Shown here: piece after piece, positions 17,434-26,379 of the stretch
Position numbering within the stretch: position 1 is the stretch's first letter
Layout: the number at the start of each line of letters is the position of its first letter
Assembly (NCBI GenBank): GCA_043804925.1
Contig: JAZDIP010000069.1
Location: 186,001 to 250,000 of the forward strand
Direction of reading: 5' to 3'
Length of the DNA: 64,000 nucleotides
DNA from: ChocPot-Mid sp043804925
GTDB lineage: Bacteria; Bacteroidota; Ignavibacteria; Kapaibacteriales; UBA2268
Program-made: the position numbers and the translations under genes
The notes under the pieces: model-generated
What the model was told of the DNA's origin: nothing
Seen by the model: only the letters and a program-made list of their open reading frames with translations
Databases searched by the model: none

Positions 17434-20400
17434 TTACTCTTTTACAAACATTTTAACATTATTCCCGACTCTGACACAATAAACACCGGATACAAAATTT
17501 TCAATATTAATTTCCGCATTTGTATCCTTAAATTCTCCATTCCAGACTTGCATACCAAGTATGTTATAAATTACAACTTGCTGTAATGGTTTATCATATT
17601 CGATTTGAATTTTTAAGTTGGCAGGATTGGGAAATAATAAAAATGACCAAAAATCCTTATTAGTATTTATTTCAAAAACTGATAAAATCACAAGTCCACG
17701 TAGGTATGGATAACCCGAGTTAGTTACTCCATCAATGTTCCAAATTTCTTCAAAATCCCAATCCGCATTTGTAAATGTAAATTTTTCCTTCATTTCTGCT
17801 GTTGTTTTGCCTGTTCCACCTGCAGATGAATAAATTCCTGAGGTTTGTATGTCCCAGAAAGAGTTATCTGTACTTCCTTCATAGTTGAAACCGACGAGCC
17901 CTCCAATATTCTTATACCCACCGACAATTCCTGAAGAAAATGAGTTTTTCAGGTTACATTTGGAGTTACGACCGACGAGCCCACCGACATCCTCATCACC
18001 TTCAACATTGCCGGTAGCATAAGAATTGCTAACACTGCTGGAACTATGTCCAATGAGCCCTCCAACTTGATTATCACCTTTCACATTGCCAGTAGCAAAT
18101 GTCTTGCTGATGATGATATTGTAGGAGCTGGCTCCGATAAGCCCTCCAACACTGATGATTCCTGATACATTACTTGTAGCATAAGAGTTATCAATATTGC
18201 TTGTTCCCACCGAACGTCCAACTAGCCCACCCACAAAGTAGCCTCCAGTTCCAATTACAGAGCCGGTTGCAAAGGAATTACTAACGTAACCATCACTGCA
18301 TTCTCCTATGAGACCCCCGACATCGTCTCCAGTTCCCATGACAGAACCGGTAGCATATGAGCTATCAATAAAACCTGATTGGTTTAATCCAACAAGTCCT
18401 CCAACGTCATTGTGTTCACCCGATACATAGCTTGAAGCATATGAATTGACTATCTTTCTGCTGTTATATCCAACGAGGCCACCAACTAAGTAGCCCCCAG
18501 ATACATTACCCGTAGCCGATGAGTTGATGATTATACCGCTATTTCCTCCGACTAATCCACCGATAAAGGAATACCCAGTGATTTTTACATCACCTTTGGT
18601 ATAAGAGTTGAGAATAGTACCATCATTGCCACCAACAAGTCCACCGACTGTGGTAAGTCCAGTAATATCGCAATTTAAAATTCCAATGTTTTCAATTACT
18701 GAACTGCTGTCTGTAGAACTGAAGAATCCAACATGGATTAGTTTTGGACAGTTAATATACAAGTTGTGAACAGTATATTTGTTTCCATCAAATGAACCTG
18801 GGAATTTATCATAAATATCACCAATTGGGAAAAATCCTAAACCACCATTCCAATTCCTTGTGTCACTGGCATCAATATCATTATCCAACTCAAAGTTTTT
18901 GTTTAAATCATAACCTGACTCCGACAACCAACGTAAATCTGACAGTTTACTAATATTAATATATCCGTCATTGTCAGAGTCTTTAGGTCTATAACTTGTA
19001 TCAATTTCAACAATGGGATATTCTGAAGAGATAATCCAAATAAAATCGAAATTCCATCCAGCATCCGTAAATGTTGATTTTGACTTCAATTCATCTGTTG
19101 TTTTACCTGTTCCACCTGCTGATGAGTCAATACCGGAGGTTTGTTTGTCCCAAAAAGAATTCTTCACATAGCCTTCCCTATCAACATGACCGACGAGCCC
19201 TCCAACATGATTTACACCATTGACAATGCCTAAAGCATACGAGTTATTGATATAACAATTTTCATCCCACCAATCAAGATTGTTATCTCCGACAAGTCCG
19301 CCAATAAAATTAGTTCCAGTGATATTACTTGTAGAATAAGAATTTCTTATATTGCTGGTGAAATTGTTTCCAGTAAGTCCACCAACATAATCTGTACCTT
19401 CCACATTCCCTGTAGCCCATGAGTTGAATATATTTCCTCGAACATTTTCTCCAACTAATCCACCGACATAATTGTTACCGATAATGTCGCCTGCATAGTT
19501 TGAATAATTGATTTTACAGTATTCACATTTTCCAAACAGACCGCCTATTCTATCAATCCCTGATACTTTGTTATTAGCATTGGATTCACATACGTTCCCG
19601 TTTTTTATATGGCCGGCCAGGCCACCGACATAATCTTTACCTTCGACATTCCCTGTAACCCATGAGTTTAAGATGCTTACTTGAATATTTTCTCCAGCTA
19701 ATCCACCGATATAATTATTTCCTGACACATTACCTAATGAATATGAATTGACAATATTACAGTTTTTGCTACTTCCAACAAGACCTCCAATACAATTAAC
19801 TCCTGAAACTTTATTGTTAGTAAATGATTCGTTAATGTTCCCGTTTTCTATATGCCCAGCAAGTCCACCAACATAATCTCTACCTACTACATTCCCAGTA
19901 GCTGATGAGTTTAAAATATTTCCTTTAATATTTTCACCAACTAAACCACCAACAAAATTGTGTCCAGATAAATTACCTGAAATAAATGAATATTCAATTC
20001 TATTATTTGTATTAAATCCGATTATACCACCTACATAGTTTAATCCTGAGATATCACAATCTTTTAATCCGAAACTATCGATTGTTTTATTATTGGTTGT
20101 ATTTCCAAACAAACCAATGAAATTTTGAACTGGCCTGTTTATATATAAACTGTCGATTGAATAATTATGACCTTTGAAATTGCCTGCAAAACTAATTGAG
20201 TCATTACCTATTGGACACCAACCCATAGCCAAATCCGGTGTTAATGTATCATTGTCATGATTTCCAACATTCCAGTACTTGGTGTTAGCAGCATTAATAT
20301 CATTATCCAACTCGAAGTTCCATGTCCATGAACTATCGTTTTCTGATATCCAACGTAAGTGCTCGAGTATTGAAATGTTGTAAAAACCATCACCATCAAT

Positions 20401-20478
20401 ATCAACAGGTTTAGTTTGCGTTATTACATTAGAAGTAATCGCAAAAAAAATTATAACAGGTATGATAAATCTTTTCAT
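17434..20478 (-). CDS. Large GLUG-repeat exported protein with T9SS sorting domain
   Basis: A 1014-residue secreted protein made of two homologous halves. Each half starts with D.DGDG(F/Y)..NIS.L..LRW(I/L)SE and FELDNDI, followed by roughly ten GLUG-type repeats of the form (V/I)GGLVG.N...I.NS.ATGNV. About 21 repeats are counted by eye. The second half begins near residue 496. Each half ends with a conserved NSFWD.QTSG..SSAGGTGKTT segment. The C-terminus (about 935-1014) is a T9SS type A sorting domain (FPNPANLKIQIEYDKPLQQV onwards). GLUG proteins are probably adhesins or surface proteins. The internal repeats at DNA level make this a likely site of unequal recombination. Confidence 0.9.
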   Translation of the reverse strand: MKRFIIPVIIFFAITSNVITQTKPVDIDGDGFYNISILEHLRWISENDSSWTWNFELDNDINAANTKYWNVGNHDNDTLTPDLAMGWCPIGNDSISFAGNFKGHNYSIDSLYINRPVQNFIGLFGNTTNNKTIDSFGLKDCDISGLNYVGGIIGFNTNNRIEYSFISGNLSGHNFVGGLVGENIKGNILNSSATGNVVGRDYVGGLAGHIENGNINESFTNNKVSGVNCIGGLVGSSKNCNIVNSYSLGNVSGNNYIGGLAGENIQVSILNSWVTGNVEGKDYVGGLAGHIKNGNVCESNANNKVSGIDRIGGLFGKCEYCKINYSNYAGDIIGNNYVGGLVGENVRGNIFNSWATGNVEGTDYVGGLTGNNFTSNIRNSYSTSNITGTNFIGGLVGDNNLDWWDENCYINNSYALGIVNGVNHVGGLVGHVDREGYVKNSFWDKQTSGIDSSAGGTGKTTDELKSKSTFTDAGWNFDFIWIISSEYPIVEIDTSYRPKDSDNDGYINISKLSDLRWLSESGYDLNKNFELDNDIDASDTRNWNGGLGFFPIGDIYDKFPGSFDGNKYTVHNLYINCPKLIHVGFFSSTDSSSVIENIGILNCDITGLTTVGGLVGGNDGTILNSYTKGDVKITGYSFIGGLVGGNSGIIINSSATGNVSGGYLVGGLVGYNSRKIVNSYASSYVSGEHNDVGGLVGLNQSGFIDSSYATGSVMGTGDDVGGLIGECSDGYVSNSFATGSVIGTGGYFVGGLVGRSVGTSNIDNSYATSNVSGIISVGGLIGASSYNIIISKTFATGNVKGDNQVGGLIGHSSSSVSNSYATGNVEGDEDVGGLVGRNSKCNLKNSFSSGIVGGYKNIGGLVGFNYEGSTDNSFWDIQTSGIYSSAGGTGKTTAEMKEKFTFTNADWDFEEIWNIDGVTNSGYPYLRGLVILSVFEINTNKDFWSFLLFPNPANLKIQIEYDKPLQQVVIYNILGMQVWNGEFKDTNAEINIENFVSGVYCVRVGNNVKMFVKE

Positions 20479-20540
20479 AAATCAATACATTTAAACTTTC
20501 TTAATAATGCTAATTAAATATCTATAAATGATATAATTAT

Positions 20541-20571
20541 CCTTTTTCCCTTCTCCCTTTTCCTTTCTCCC
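20541..20571. repeat. Pyrimidine-rich heptad tract downstream of acyl-CoA dehydrogenase
   Basis: The TTTTCCC/TTCTCCC series (tttttcccttctcccttttc onwards) abuts the stop codon of the dehydrogenase gene. It is the same family as at 12915 and 51718. Confidence 0.55.
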
Positions 20572-21711
20572 TTACGAAAGCATCGCCCTCGCAATTACCA
20601 ACCTCTGTATCTCGCTTGTTCCTTCGTATATCTCAGTAATCTTGGCATCTCGCAGGTATCTTTCTGCATTGAAATCTTCTGTATAGCCGTAGCCACCGTG
20701 AATCTGTACGCATTTGTTTGCACAGAACGAAGCAACTTCTGATGCTTTCAACTTTGCAATTGCTGATTCAGTTGAAAACGGTATGCCCAAATCTTTCATC
20801 TTCGAAGCTTTCCAAACCAACATCCATGCGGCATCATATTCCGTTTTCATGTCTGCAATCATCCATTGAATCGCCTGATTATTTGCAATTGGCTGGTCAA
20901 ACTGGAATCTTTCCTTTGAATATTTAATGGCATCTTCGAGTGATGCCCTTGCTATACCTAATGCCTGCGAAGCAATTCCTAAACGACCACCGTCAAGCGT
21001 AACCATAGCTACTTTAAAGCCCTTATTCAAATCACCTAATAAGTTTTCCTTTGGAACTTCTGCATCCTGAAGAATAATCTCAGCAGTTGAAGAACCGTGA
21101 ATACCAAGCTTCTTCTCGAGCTTGCCGATTGAAACACCCGGGTAATCCTTTTCAACTATGAAAGCGGAAACACCACGTGTTTTTTGTCCGGGTTCTGTTG
21201 AGGCAATTAAAACATAAGTTCCTGCTTCATTACCATTTGTTGCAAACATTTTCGAACCGTTTAAAATCCATTTGTCGCCAACAAGTTTAGCTGTGGTTTT
21301 TGTTGCACCTGCATCGGAACCTGCACCTGCTTCGGTTAAAGTGAAACTGCCGATTTTCCTTCCTGAAAGCAAGTCAGGTAAATATTTCTTCTTTTGTTCT
21401 TCAGTTCCGAATCTGTAAATAGGGTCACAGACTAATGAAGAATGTGCGGATACGATAACACCTGTTGAAGCACACCATCTCGATATTTCCTCGACAGCAA
21501 GGAAATATGATACAAAATCCATCCCGGCACCTTCATATTCGGTAGGATACGCAATACCCATGATACCAAGTTCCCCAAGCTCTCTTACGATTTCTTCAGG
21601 ATACATGTGTTCATGGTCAATTTTTGATGCTATAGGTGCAATTTTCTCCTGTGCGAACTTTGCTACCATATCTTTAAGCATCATCTGTTCTTCTGTAAGT
21701 AAAAAATCCAT
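20572..21711 (-). CDS. Acyl-CoA dehydrogenase (short/branched-chain type)
   Basis: A 379-residue FAD-dependent acyl-CoA dehydrogenase, the usual length of the SCAD/isobutyryl/isovaleryl group. Signatures are the FAD-binding FTLTEAGAGSDAGATKTTA, the second domain LGIHGSSTAEIILQDAEVP, and the C-terminal CVQIHGGYGYTEDFNAERYL with EIYEGTSEIQRL. The Glu of YEGT is the expected catalytic base. It oxidises acyl-CoA to enoyl-CoA, passing electrons to ETF. It is divergent from a second dehydrogenase across a 230-bp gap. With IcmF and the MccB-like carboxylase nearby, a branched-chain substrate is likely but cannot be read from sequence. Confidence 0.93.
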   Translation of the reverse strand: MDFLLTEEQMMLKDMVAKFAQEKIAPIASKIDHEHMYPEEIVRELGELGIMGIAYPTEYEGAGMDFVSYFLAVEEISRWCASTGVIVSAHSSLVCDPIYRFGTEEQKKKYLPDLLSGRKIGSFTLTEAGAGSDAGATKTTAKLVGDKWILNGSKMFATNGNEAGTYVLIASTEPGQKTRGVSAFIVEKDYPGVSIGKLEKKLGIHGSSTAEIILQDAEVPKENLLGDLNKGFKVAMVTLDGGRLGIASQALGIARASLEDAIKYSKERFQFDQPIANNQAIQWMIADMKTEYDAAWMLVWKASKMKDLGIPFSTESAIAKLKASEVASFCANKCVQIHGGYGYTEDFNAERYLRDAKITEIYEGTSEIQRLVIARAMLS

Positions 21712-21941
21712 TTTGTCCTCCTAATTTTGTTTTGCTAAACAGTTTTCAATTATTTATTATTAAGTTACATTATTTTAATTATATATTTGATTGTTAAATA
21801 TATAAAATTTATTTTTTTGTTAAAAATGTGGTTACAAAATATCATTATTTTTTTTAAAATTAATCAAAAAGCATAAATTTATATTAGTTCAATTTCGTAA
21901 AAATGAAAATTAATTAGGTTATAATATTTAAGGAGTACCAA

Positions 21942-23102
21942 ATGTCGTTAAACAGAACATTATCAGAAGAACAAATATTACTGCGGGATACAGTAAGAAG
22001 ATTTGCTGAAGAAATCATCTATCCCATTGCAAAAGAACTTGACGATAAGGAAAAATTTTCGTCAGAACTTACAAAACAAATGGCTGAGATGGGTTTTCTC
22101 GGTGCTTTTGTCCCTGAAGAATACGATGGTTCGGGATTGGATTATGTATCCTATATAATGGTAGTTGAGGAAATTTCACGAATTGACGGTTCTCAGGGAG
22201 CTACAGTTGCGGCACATAATTCTTTGGGAGTAGGTCCGATTTATTATTATGGAAATGCTGAACAAAAAAAGAAATATTTGCCAAAAATATGTAATGGACA
22301 TCTTTGGGGTTTTGGATTGACTGAACCTGAAGCTGGCTCCGATGCAGGAAATACACAGACTACAGCTGTTGAAGATGGAGATGATTGGGTAATAAACGGT
22401 TCAAAAATATTCATCACAAATGCTTCATCCGATATTACACTTGGTTCAACAGTGCTTGCCGTTACAGGAGAAAAGCCGGGTGGAAGAAAAGAACTCTCCT
22501 GCTTCTTGGTCGAAAACGGAACACCCGGATTTACTGCAAAGCAGATGAAAGGAAAACTTATGTGGAGAGCTTCGAATACAAGCGAACTTTATTTTGAAGA
22601 TTGCAGAGTTCCCAAAGAAAATATGCTCGGTAAAAGAGGTGATGGATTTCATCAGATGTTGGGAACTTTGGATAATGGAAGGTTATCAATTGCAGCTATG
22701 GGTCTTGGTTGTGCTCAGGGTGCTTTCGATTCTGCAATGAAATATGCAAAGGAAAGAAAACAATTTAAACAACCGATTTCAACTTTTCAGGCAACTGCTT
22801 TCAAACTTGCAGATGTTGATATGGGACTGGAATTAGCAAGAACCTACCTTTATGACGTTTGCCGGATGCTTGACAGAAATGAAAAAATCACAAAAGAAGG
22901 TGCAATTTGTAAATTATATTGTTCTGAATTGGCTCACATGGCTGCAAATCATTGTGTCCAGATTCATGGAGGATACGGACTGATGAAAGAATACGATGCT
23001 GAAAAATATTACCGTGACCAAAAGCTTTTGGAAATTGGTGAAGGCACTTCTGAAATTCAAAGATTGGTTATTTCAAGAATGATAGGATGCTATGATTTTT
23101 AA
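21942..23102 (+). CDS. Acyl-CoA dehydrogenase (second, divergent copy)
   Basis: A 386-residue acyl-CoA dehydrogenase related to but clearly different from the neighbouring 20572-21711 product. Motifs are GFGLTEPEAGSDAGNTQTTA, MWRASNTSELYFEDCRVPKE, CVQIHGGYGLMKEYDAEKYY and EIGEGTSEIQRLVISRM, with the Glu in GEGT as probable base. The spacing AAGGAGTACCAAATG gives a good ribosome binding site (GGAG). The AT-rich 230-bp divergent region upstream should hold both promoters. Substrate is unknown; pairing of two dehydrogenases suggests sequential or parallel branched-chain acyl-CoA oxidation. Confidence 0.93.
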   Translation: MSLNRTLSEEQILLRDTVRRFAEEIIYPIAKELDDKEKFSSELTKQMAEMGFLGAFVPEEYDGSGLDYVSYIMVVEEISRIDGSQGATVAAHNSLGVGPIYYYGNAEQKKKYLPKICNGHLWGFGLTEPEAGSDAGNTQTTAVEDGDDWVINGSKIFITNASSDITLGSTVLAVTGEKPGGRKELSCFLVENGTPGFTAKQMKGKLMWRASNTSELYFEDCRVPKENMLGKRGDGFHQMLGTLDNGRLSIAAMGLGCAQGAFDSAMKYAKERKQFKQPISTFQATAFKLADVDMGLELARTYLYDVCRMLDRNEKITKEGAICKLYCSELAHMAANHCVQIHGGYGLMKEYDAEKYYRDQKLLEIGEGTSEIQRLVISRMIGCYDF

Positions 23103-23189
23103 TTTTCTGATTTTTTTTCCGTATCTTAAAGTTTTGTAAAAATGTACTTTGAAAAAATTTAAAATATTTAATTAAAGAACTTTGTAACG

Positions 23190-23430
23190 ATGTGTCATTC
23201 CTGCGAAAGCAGGAACCTTAATCGACGTGTCATTCCTGCGAAAGCAGGAATCTATAATTATGTTAATTACACAGAGTTCCTCAGAGATTACACAGAGTTT
23301 CACGGAGGGTTTTAGAATAAAGAAAATAGAAAATAGAATATAGAAAGTGTGAAAATCAGAAATAAGAATATGAATTGGATTCCGGCTTTCGCCGGATTGA
23401 CGGTTTTAGAATATAGAAAAGAATTAAAAT
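23190..23430. repeat. Composite repeat block between acyl-CoA dehydrogenase and HMG-CoA synthase genes
   Basis: This explains most of the 365-bp gap. Two direct copies of GTCATTCCTGCGAAAGCAGG lie at about 23193-23217 and 23229-23252. An ACACAGAG tract lies at 23270-23305 and AGAAAAT heptads at about 23318-23348. A further palindrome, ATTCCGGCTTTCGCCGGATT, is at about 23379-23398. No gene was seen; promoter elements for the downstream operon should lie near 23430-23460 but are not clear. Confidence 0.75.
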
Positions 23431-23467
23431 AAATAACAATAATGTTTAATAAATAAATGGAGTAAAT

Positions 23468-24514
23468 ATGATAGGAATAGTAGGTTATGGTTCTTATGTT
23501 CCTGCGTATCGAATCAAGACAAGCACTATCGCCGACCAATGGGGCGACGATTGCAACACAATCGAAAACGGCTTGCTAATGAAAGAAAAAACGGTACCGG
23601 GAATGGATGAAGATACTATCACTATATCCGTAGCGGCGGCAAAGAATGCTATCAAAAGAGCAGGTATTGACCCGAAAAAAATCGGGGCGGTTTACATTGG
23701 CTCTGAATCACATCCTTATGCCGTTAAGCCATCGGGGACAGTTTTAATAGATGCATTGGGTATTGGTCCCGATGTTCACGTAGCAGATTTTGAGTTTGCA
23801 TGCAAGGCAGGTGCAGAAGCAATGTTCGTTTCATACAGCCACGTTAAATCAGGTAATATGGAATATTCAATGGGAATTGGTGCCGATACTTCGCAAGGTG
23901 CTCCCGGTGATGCTCTTGAATATTCAGCATCTGCCGGTGGTTCGGCTTTTATATTCGGAAGGGAAAAAGTTATTGCCGATGTAATTGATACATATTCTTT
24001 TACAAGCGATACTGCAGACTTTTGGAGACGCGAGTATCAACATTATCCTCGTCATGGTGGTCGTTTCACAGGTGAACCCGCATATTTCAAACACGTTTTG
24101 GGTTGTGCAACTGCATTACTTGAAAAATCAGGTCATAAACCACAGGATTTTGCTCATGCAGTATTTCACATGCCGAATGGTAAATTCCCGTTGAAAGCTG
24201 GAAAAACACTTGGATTCACGAATAAGCAAATGGAACAGGGCTGGGTAGTTAATACTATGGGTAACACTTATTCGGGTTCTTCGCCAACGGGTCTATCAGC
24301 TATACTTGATGTATTGAAACCCGGAGAAAAGTGCTTTATGATTTCATTCGGTTCAGGTGCAGGCAGTGATGGTTTCATCTTTCAGGCAACAGACAGGATC
24401 ACTGAAGTTCAGGGCTTAGCACCTAAAATAAGGGAAATGCTTGATGGAAAGAAAATCTATCTGAACTACGGCAAATACGTTGCTTTCAGGAAGAAAATCA
24501 GATTTAATGTTTAA
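23468..24514 (+). CDS. Hydroxymethylglutaryl-CoA synthase, archaeal type
   Basis: A 348-residue thiolase-fold enzyme condensing acetoacetyl-CoA with acetyl-CoA. The N-terminus (MIGIVGYGSYVPAYRIKTS) and length match archaeal HMG-CoA synthases rather than the roughly 390-470-residue bacterial/eukaryotic type. The nucleophile is expected at Cys112 in FACKAGAEA. GSESHPYAVKPSG and SGSSPTGLSAILD are further family motifs. It begins a three-gene operon with thiolase and an OB-fold protein, the same trio as the archaeal acetoacetyl-CoA thiolase/HMG-CoA synthase channeling complex. Product use is open: mevalonate synthesis, or C5/C6 acyl-CoA metabolism. Confidence 0.88.
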   Translation: MIGIVGYGSYVPAYRIKTSTIADQWGDDCNTIENGLLMKEKTVPGMDEDTITISVAAAKNAIKRAGIDPKKIGAVYIGSESHPYAVKPSGTVLIDALGIGPDVHVADFEFACKAGAEAMFVSYSHVKSGNMEYSMGIGADTSQGAPGDALEYSASAGGSAFIFGREKVIADVIDTYSFTSDTADFWRREYQHYPRHGGRFTGEPAYFKHVLGCATALLEKSGHKPQDFAHAVFHMPNGKFPLKAGKTLGFTNKQMEQGWVVNTMGNTYSGSSPTGLSAILDVLKPGEKCFMISFGSGAGSDGFIFQATDRITEVQGLAPKIREMLDGKKIYLNYGKYVAFRKKIRFNV

Positions 24515-24558
24515 TAAGAAAAATAATTTTAATATATATTTAATGGAGGAAAAAATTT

Positions 24559-25707
24559 ATGCGTGACGTTGCTATAATTGGCGTTGGCATGACAAGGTTT
24601 GGTGAGCTTTGGAATCAATCACTTCGTGATATGTTCGCTGAAGCCGCACTGAAAGCCATGGACAATGCCGGTGTCGAAAAGCTTGACGCTCTTTATGTTG
24701 GTGCTATGTCCTCGGGGCTTTATGTTTATCAGGAACATATTGCTTCCGTAATGGCTGATTACATCGGTCAAAGAGGCATCCCCGCAACAAGAGTAGAATC
24801 GGCTTGTGCATCAGGTGGCTTATCTGTAAAATCGGCATATTTGGAAGTTGCTTCCGGTATGAGCGACATAGTTCTTGCAGGTGGAGTTGAAAAAATGTGG
24901 GATGCAGACGATGGCTCGTTCATCCTTGCAACCGCATCAGACCAGGAATTTGAAGCATTCCACGGTGTTACTTTCCCGGGACTTTATGCTATGATGGCGA
25001 ATGCTTATATGCATCAATACGGTTTGACACGTGAAGAGCTTGCACAGGTTCCGATTAAAAATCACAGACATTCGGTTGGAAACAAAAATGCTCAGTATGC
25101 TTTTGAAATTGACTTTAAGACAGTTATGAACTCAGCTATGGTTGCAGACCCATTGAGATTGATGGACTGCTCCCCTATCACAGACGGAGCCGCGGCAGTG
25201 ATTCTTTGCCCACTTGACAGAGCAAAAGAATTTACGAAACATCCAATTAAGATAAAAGGTATTGGAGCCGCAACAGGTCCGATTGCATTGCACGACCACA
25301 AGGACGTAACGCGTCTCGATGCCGTCAGACTTGCGGCAGAGCGTGCTTACAAAATGGCTGGTGCAAAACCGCAGGACATTTCATTTTGCGAAGTTCACGA
25401 TTGCTTCTCGATTGCTGAAGTTATTGTTGCCGAAGAATTAGGTTTCTTCGATTACGGCAAGGGTGGCAAGGCAATTGCAGAAGGTCAGGGAACTTATGGC
25501 GGTAAAGTAGTTTTAAATTCAAGCGGTGGTTTGAAGGCAAAAGGACATCCCGTTGGTGCGACAGGTGTTGCTCAGGTTATCGAAGCTGTCGAACAGCTAC
25601 GTGGTGAAGCAGGAAAAAGGCAGGTTCCGAATATTAAGCTCGGTATGACTCAAAACATGGGTGGTTCCGGAGGCAGTTCTGTTGTACATATTTTGGAGGC
25701 AGTATAA
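24559..25707 (+). CDS. Thiolase (acetyl-CoA acetyltransferase, archaeal/SCP2-like type)
   Basis: A 382-residue thiolase whose N-terminal part carries the acyl-accepting Cys83 (ESACASGGLSVKSAYLEV). The C-terminal part has CEVHDCFSIAEVIVAEELG and GGLKAKGHPVGATG (His and Cys/His catalytic region). It lacks the loop of classical bacterial biosynthetic thiolases. A strong site (GGAGG, 11 bp upstream) precedes the ATG. It lies 44 bp after the HMG-CoA synthase gene, and its last base overlaps the start of the OB-fold gene. It probably supplies acetoacetyl-CoA directly to the synthase. Confidence 0.9.
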   Translation: MRDVAIIGVGMTRFGELWNQSLRDMFAEAALKAMDNAGVEKLDALYVGAMSSGLYVYQEHIASVMADYIGQRGIPATRVESACASGGLSVKSAYLEVASGMSDIVLAGGVEKMWDADDGSFILATASDQEFEAFHGVTFPGLYAMMANAYMHQYGLTREELAQVPIKNHRHSVGNKNAQYAFEIDFKTVMNSAMVADPLRLMDCSPITDGAAAVILCPLDRAKEFTKHPIKIKGIGAATGPIALHDHKDVTRLDAVRLAAERAYKMAGAKPQDISFCEVHDCFSIAEVIVAEELGFFDYGKGGKAIAEGQGTYGGKVVLNSSGGLKAKGHPVGATGVAQVIEAVEQLRGEAGKRQVPNIKLGMTQNMGGSGGSSVVHILEAV

Positions 25708-26096
25708 TGGCAAACAGTCAAAGATATACACGTGAGATTCCGCACAGATACAGATTGGAAGCTCAAAAATTCAGCGATGGTTATGTGTCGCTTGCTACAA
25801 GGTACATCAGTCCTGAGTCCAATACTCAAAAATCGGAAAAGATTACTTTGAAAGGCACAGGCAAAATAGTTACATTCACTGTAATACACATTGCCGCAGA
25901 CGCATTCGCAAAGCAAACACCCTTCCCTGTTGCGATAATCGAAACAGACGAAGGAGCAAGATTGACGGCACAAATCGTTGATTGCAATATATCCGACATA
26001 AAAATCGGAGGCAAAGTCGAATTCGTCTTCCGCAAGATGGGAGAAGAAGGAGAATCGGGAATTATTAATTATTGCTATAAAGCGATTCTTGTGTAG
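25707..26096 (+). CDS. DUF35-type OB-fold acyl-CoA-binding protein with degenerate zinc ribbon
   Basis: A 129-residue scaffold protein of the thiolase/HMG-CoA synthase complex. The N-terminus begins as in the family (REIPHRYRLEAQKF), and the OB-fold part is clear (GKIVTFTVIHIAADAFAKQT, then PFPVAIIETDEGARL). The ribbon that normally carries four Cys (KCxxCG...RY(I/V)CPxC) reads KFSDGYVSLATRYISPESN: spacing is kept but all four Cys are replaced. In archaea this protein bridges the two enzymes and shares their CoA site. Its stop codon lies inside a palindromic repeat, and fragments of its 3' end recur across 27.6-36.1 kb. Confidence 0.85.
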   Translation: MANSQRYTREIPHRYRLEAQKFSDGYVSLATRYISPESNTQKSEKITLKGTGKIVTFTVIHIAADAFAKQTPFPVAIIETDEGARLTAQIVDCNISDIKIGGKVEFVFRKMGEEGESGIINYCYKAILV

Positions 26097-26121
26097 AGAC
26101 TGGTCTGAGACCTGTCTCTAC
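26093..26121. repeat. GTAGAGAC...GTCTCTAC palindrome overlapping a stop codon
   Basis: A near-perfect hairpin (12-bp arms, one mismatch) whose left arm supplies the TAG stop of the OB-fold gene. Related copies are at 50635-50663 (also supplying a stop codon) and 58778-58806. Confidence 0.75.
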
Positions 26122-26195
26122 AGTGTTGAGTGCTAAGTGAAGAATTTTAAATTTTAAGTTTTAAATTTTAAATTATACATTCTACATTTTACATT
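26122..26195. repeat. Heptanucleotide tract
   Basis: An uninterrupted series of 7-mers: gttgagt, gctaagt, gaagaat, tttaaat, tttaagt, tttaaat, tttaaat, tatacat, tctacat, tttacat. It ends exactly at the terminator hairpin. A shorter version precedes the next terminator at 26700-26778. Confidence 0.85.
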
Positions 26196-26235
26196 AAAAA
26201 AATCCCGCTTGGAGTGGTTCCGGGCGGGATTTTTT
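26196..26235. terminator. Intrinsic terminator, repeated cassette type
   Basis: The 12-bp stem AAAAAATCCCGC/GCGGGATTTTTT with loop TTGGAGTGGTTCCGG can act in both directions. Near-identical copies stand at 26779-26819 and 28523-28558, and a diverged one at 27747-27787. It ends the HMG-CoA synthase/thiolase/OB-fold operon. Confidence 0.85.
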
Positions 26236-26379
26236 AGTTATTATTTTCGTTATTGTATTCATATCTGAAATATTCATTTTAGAGTATTTTTTGATAAAAA
26301 ATCAACTTGTTCTAACATTTTTATTGTAATTTTGTAAAATGAACGGTAAGTTGGAAAATATAGAAGAAATATCTAAAAA

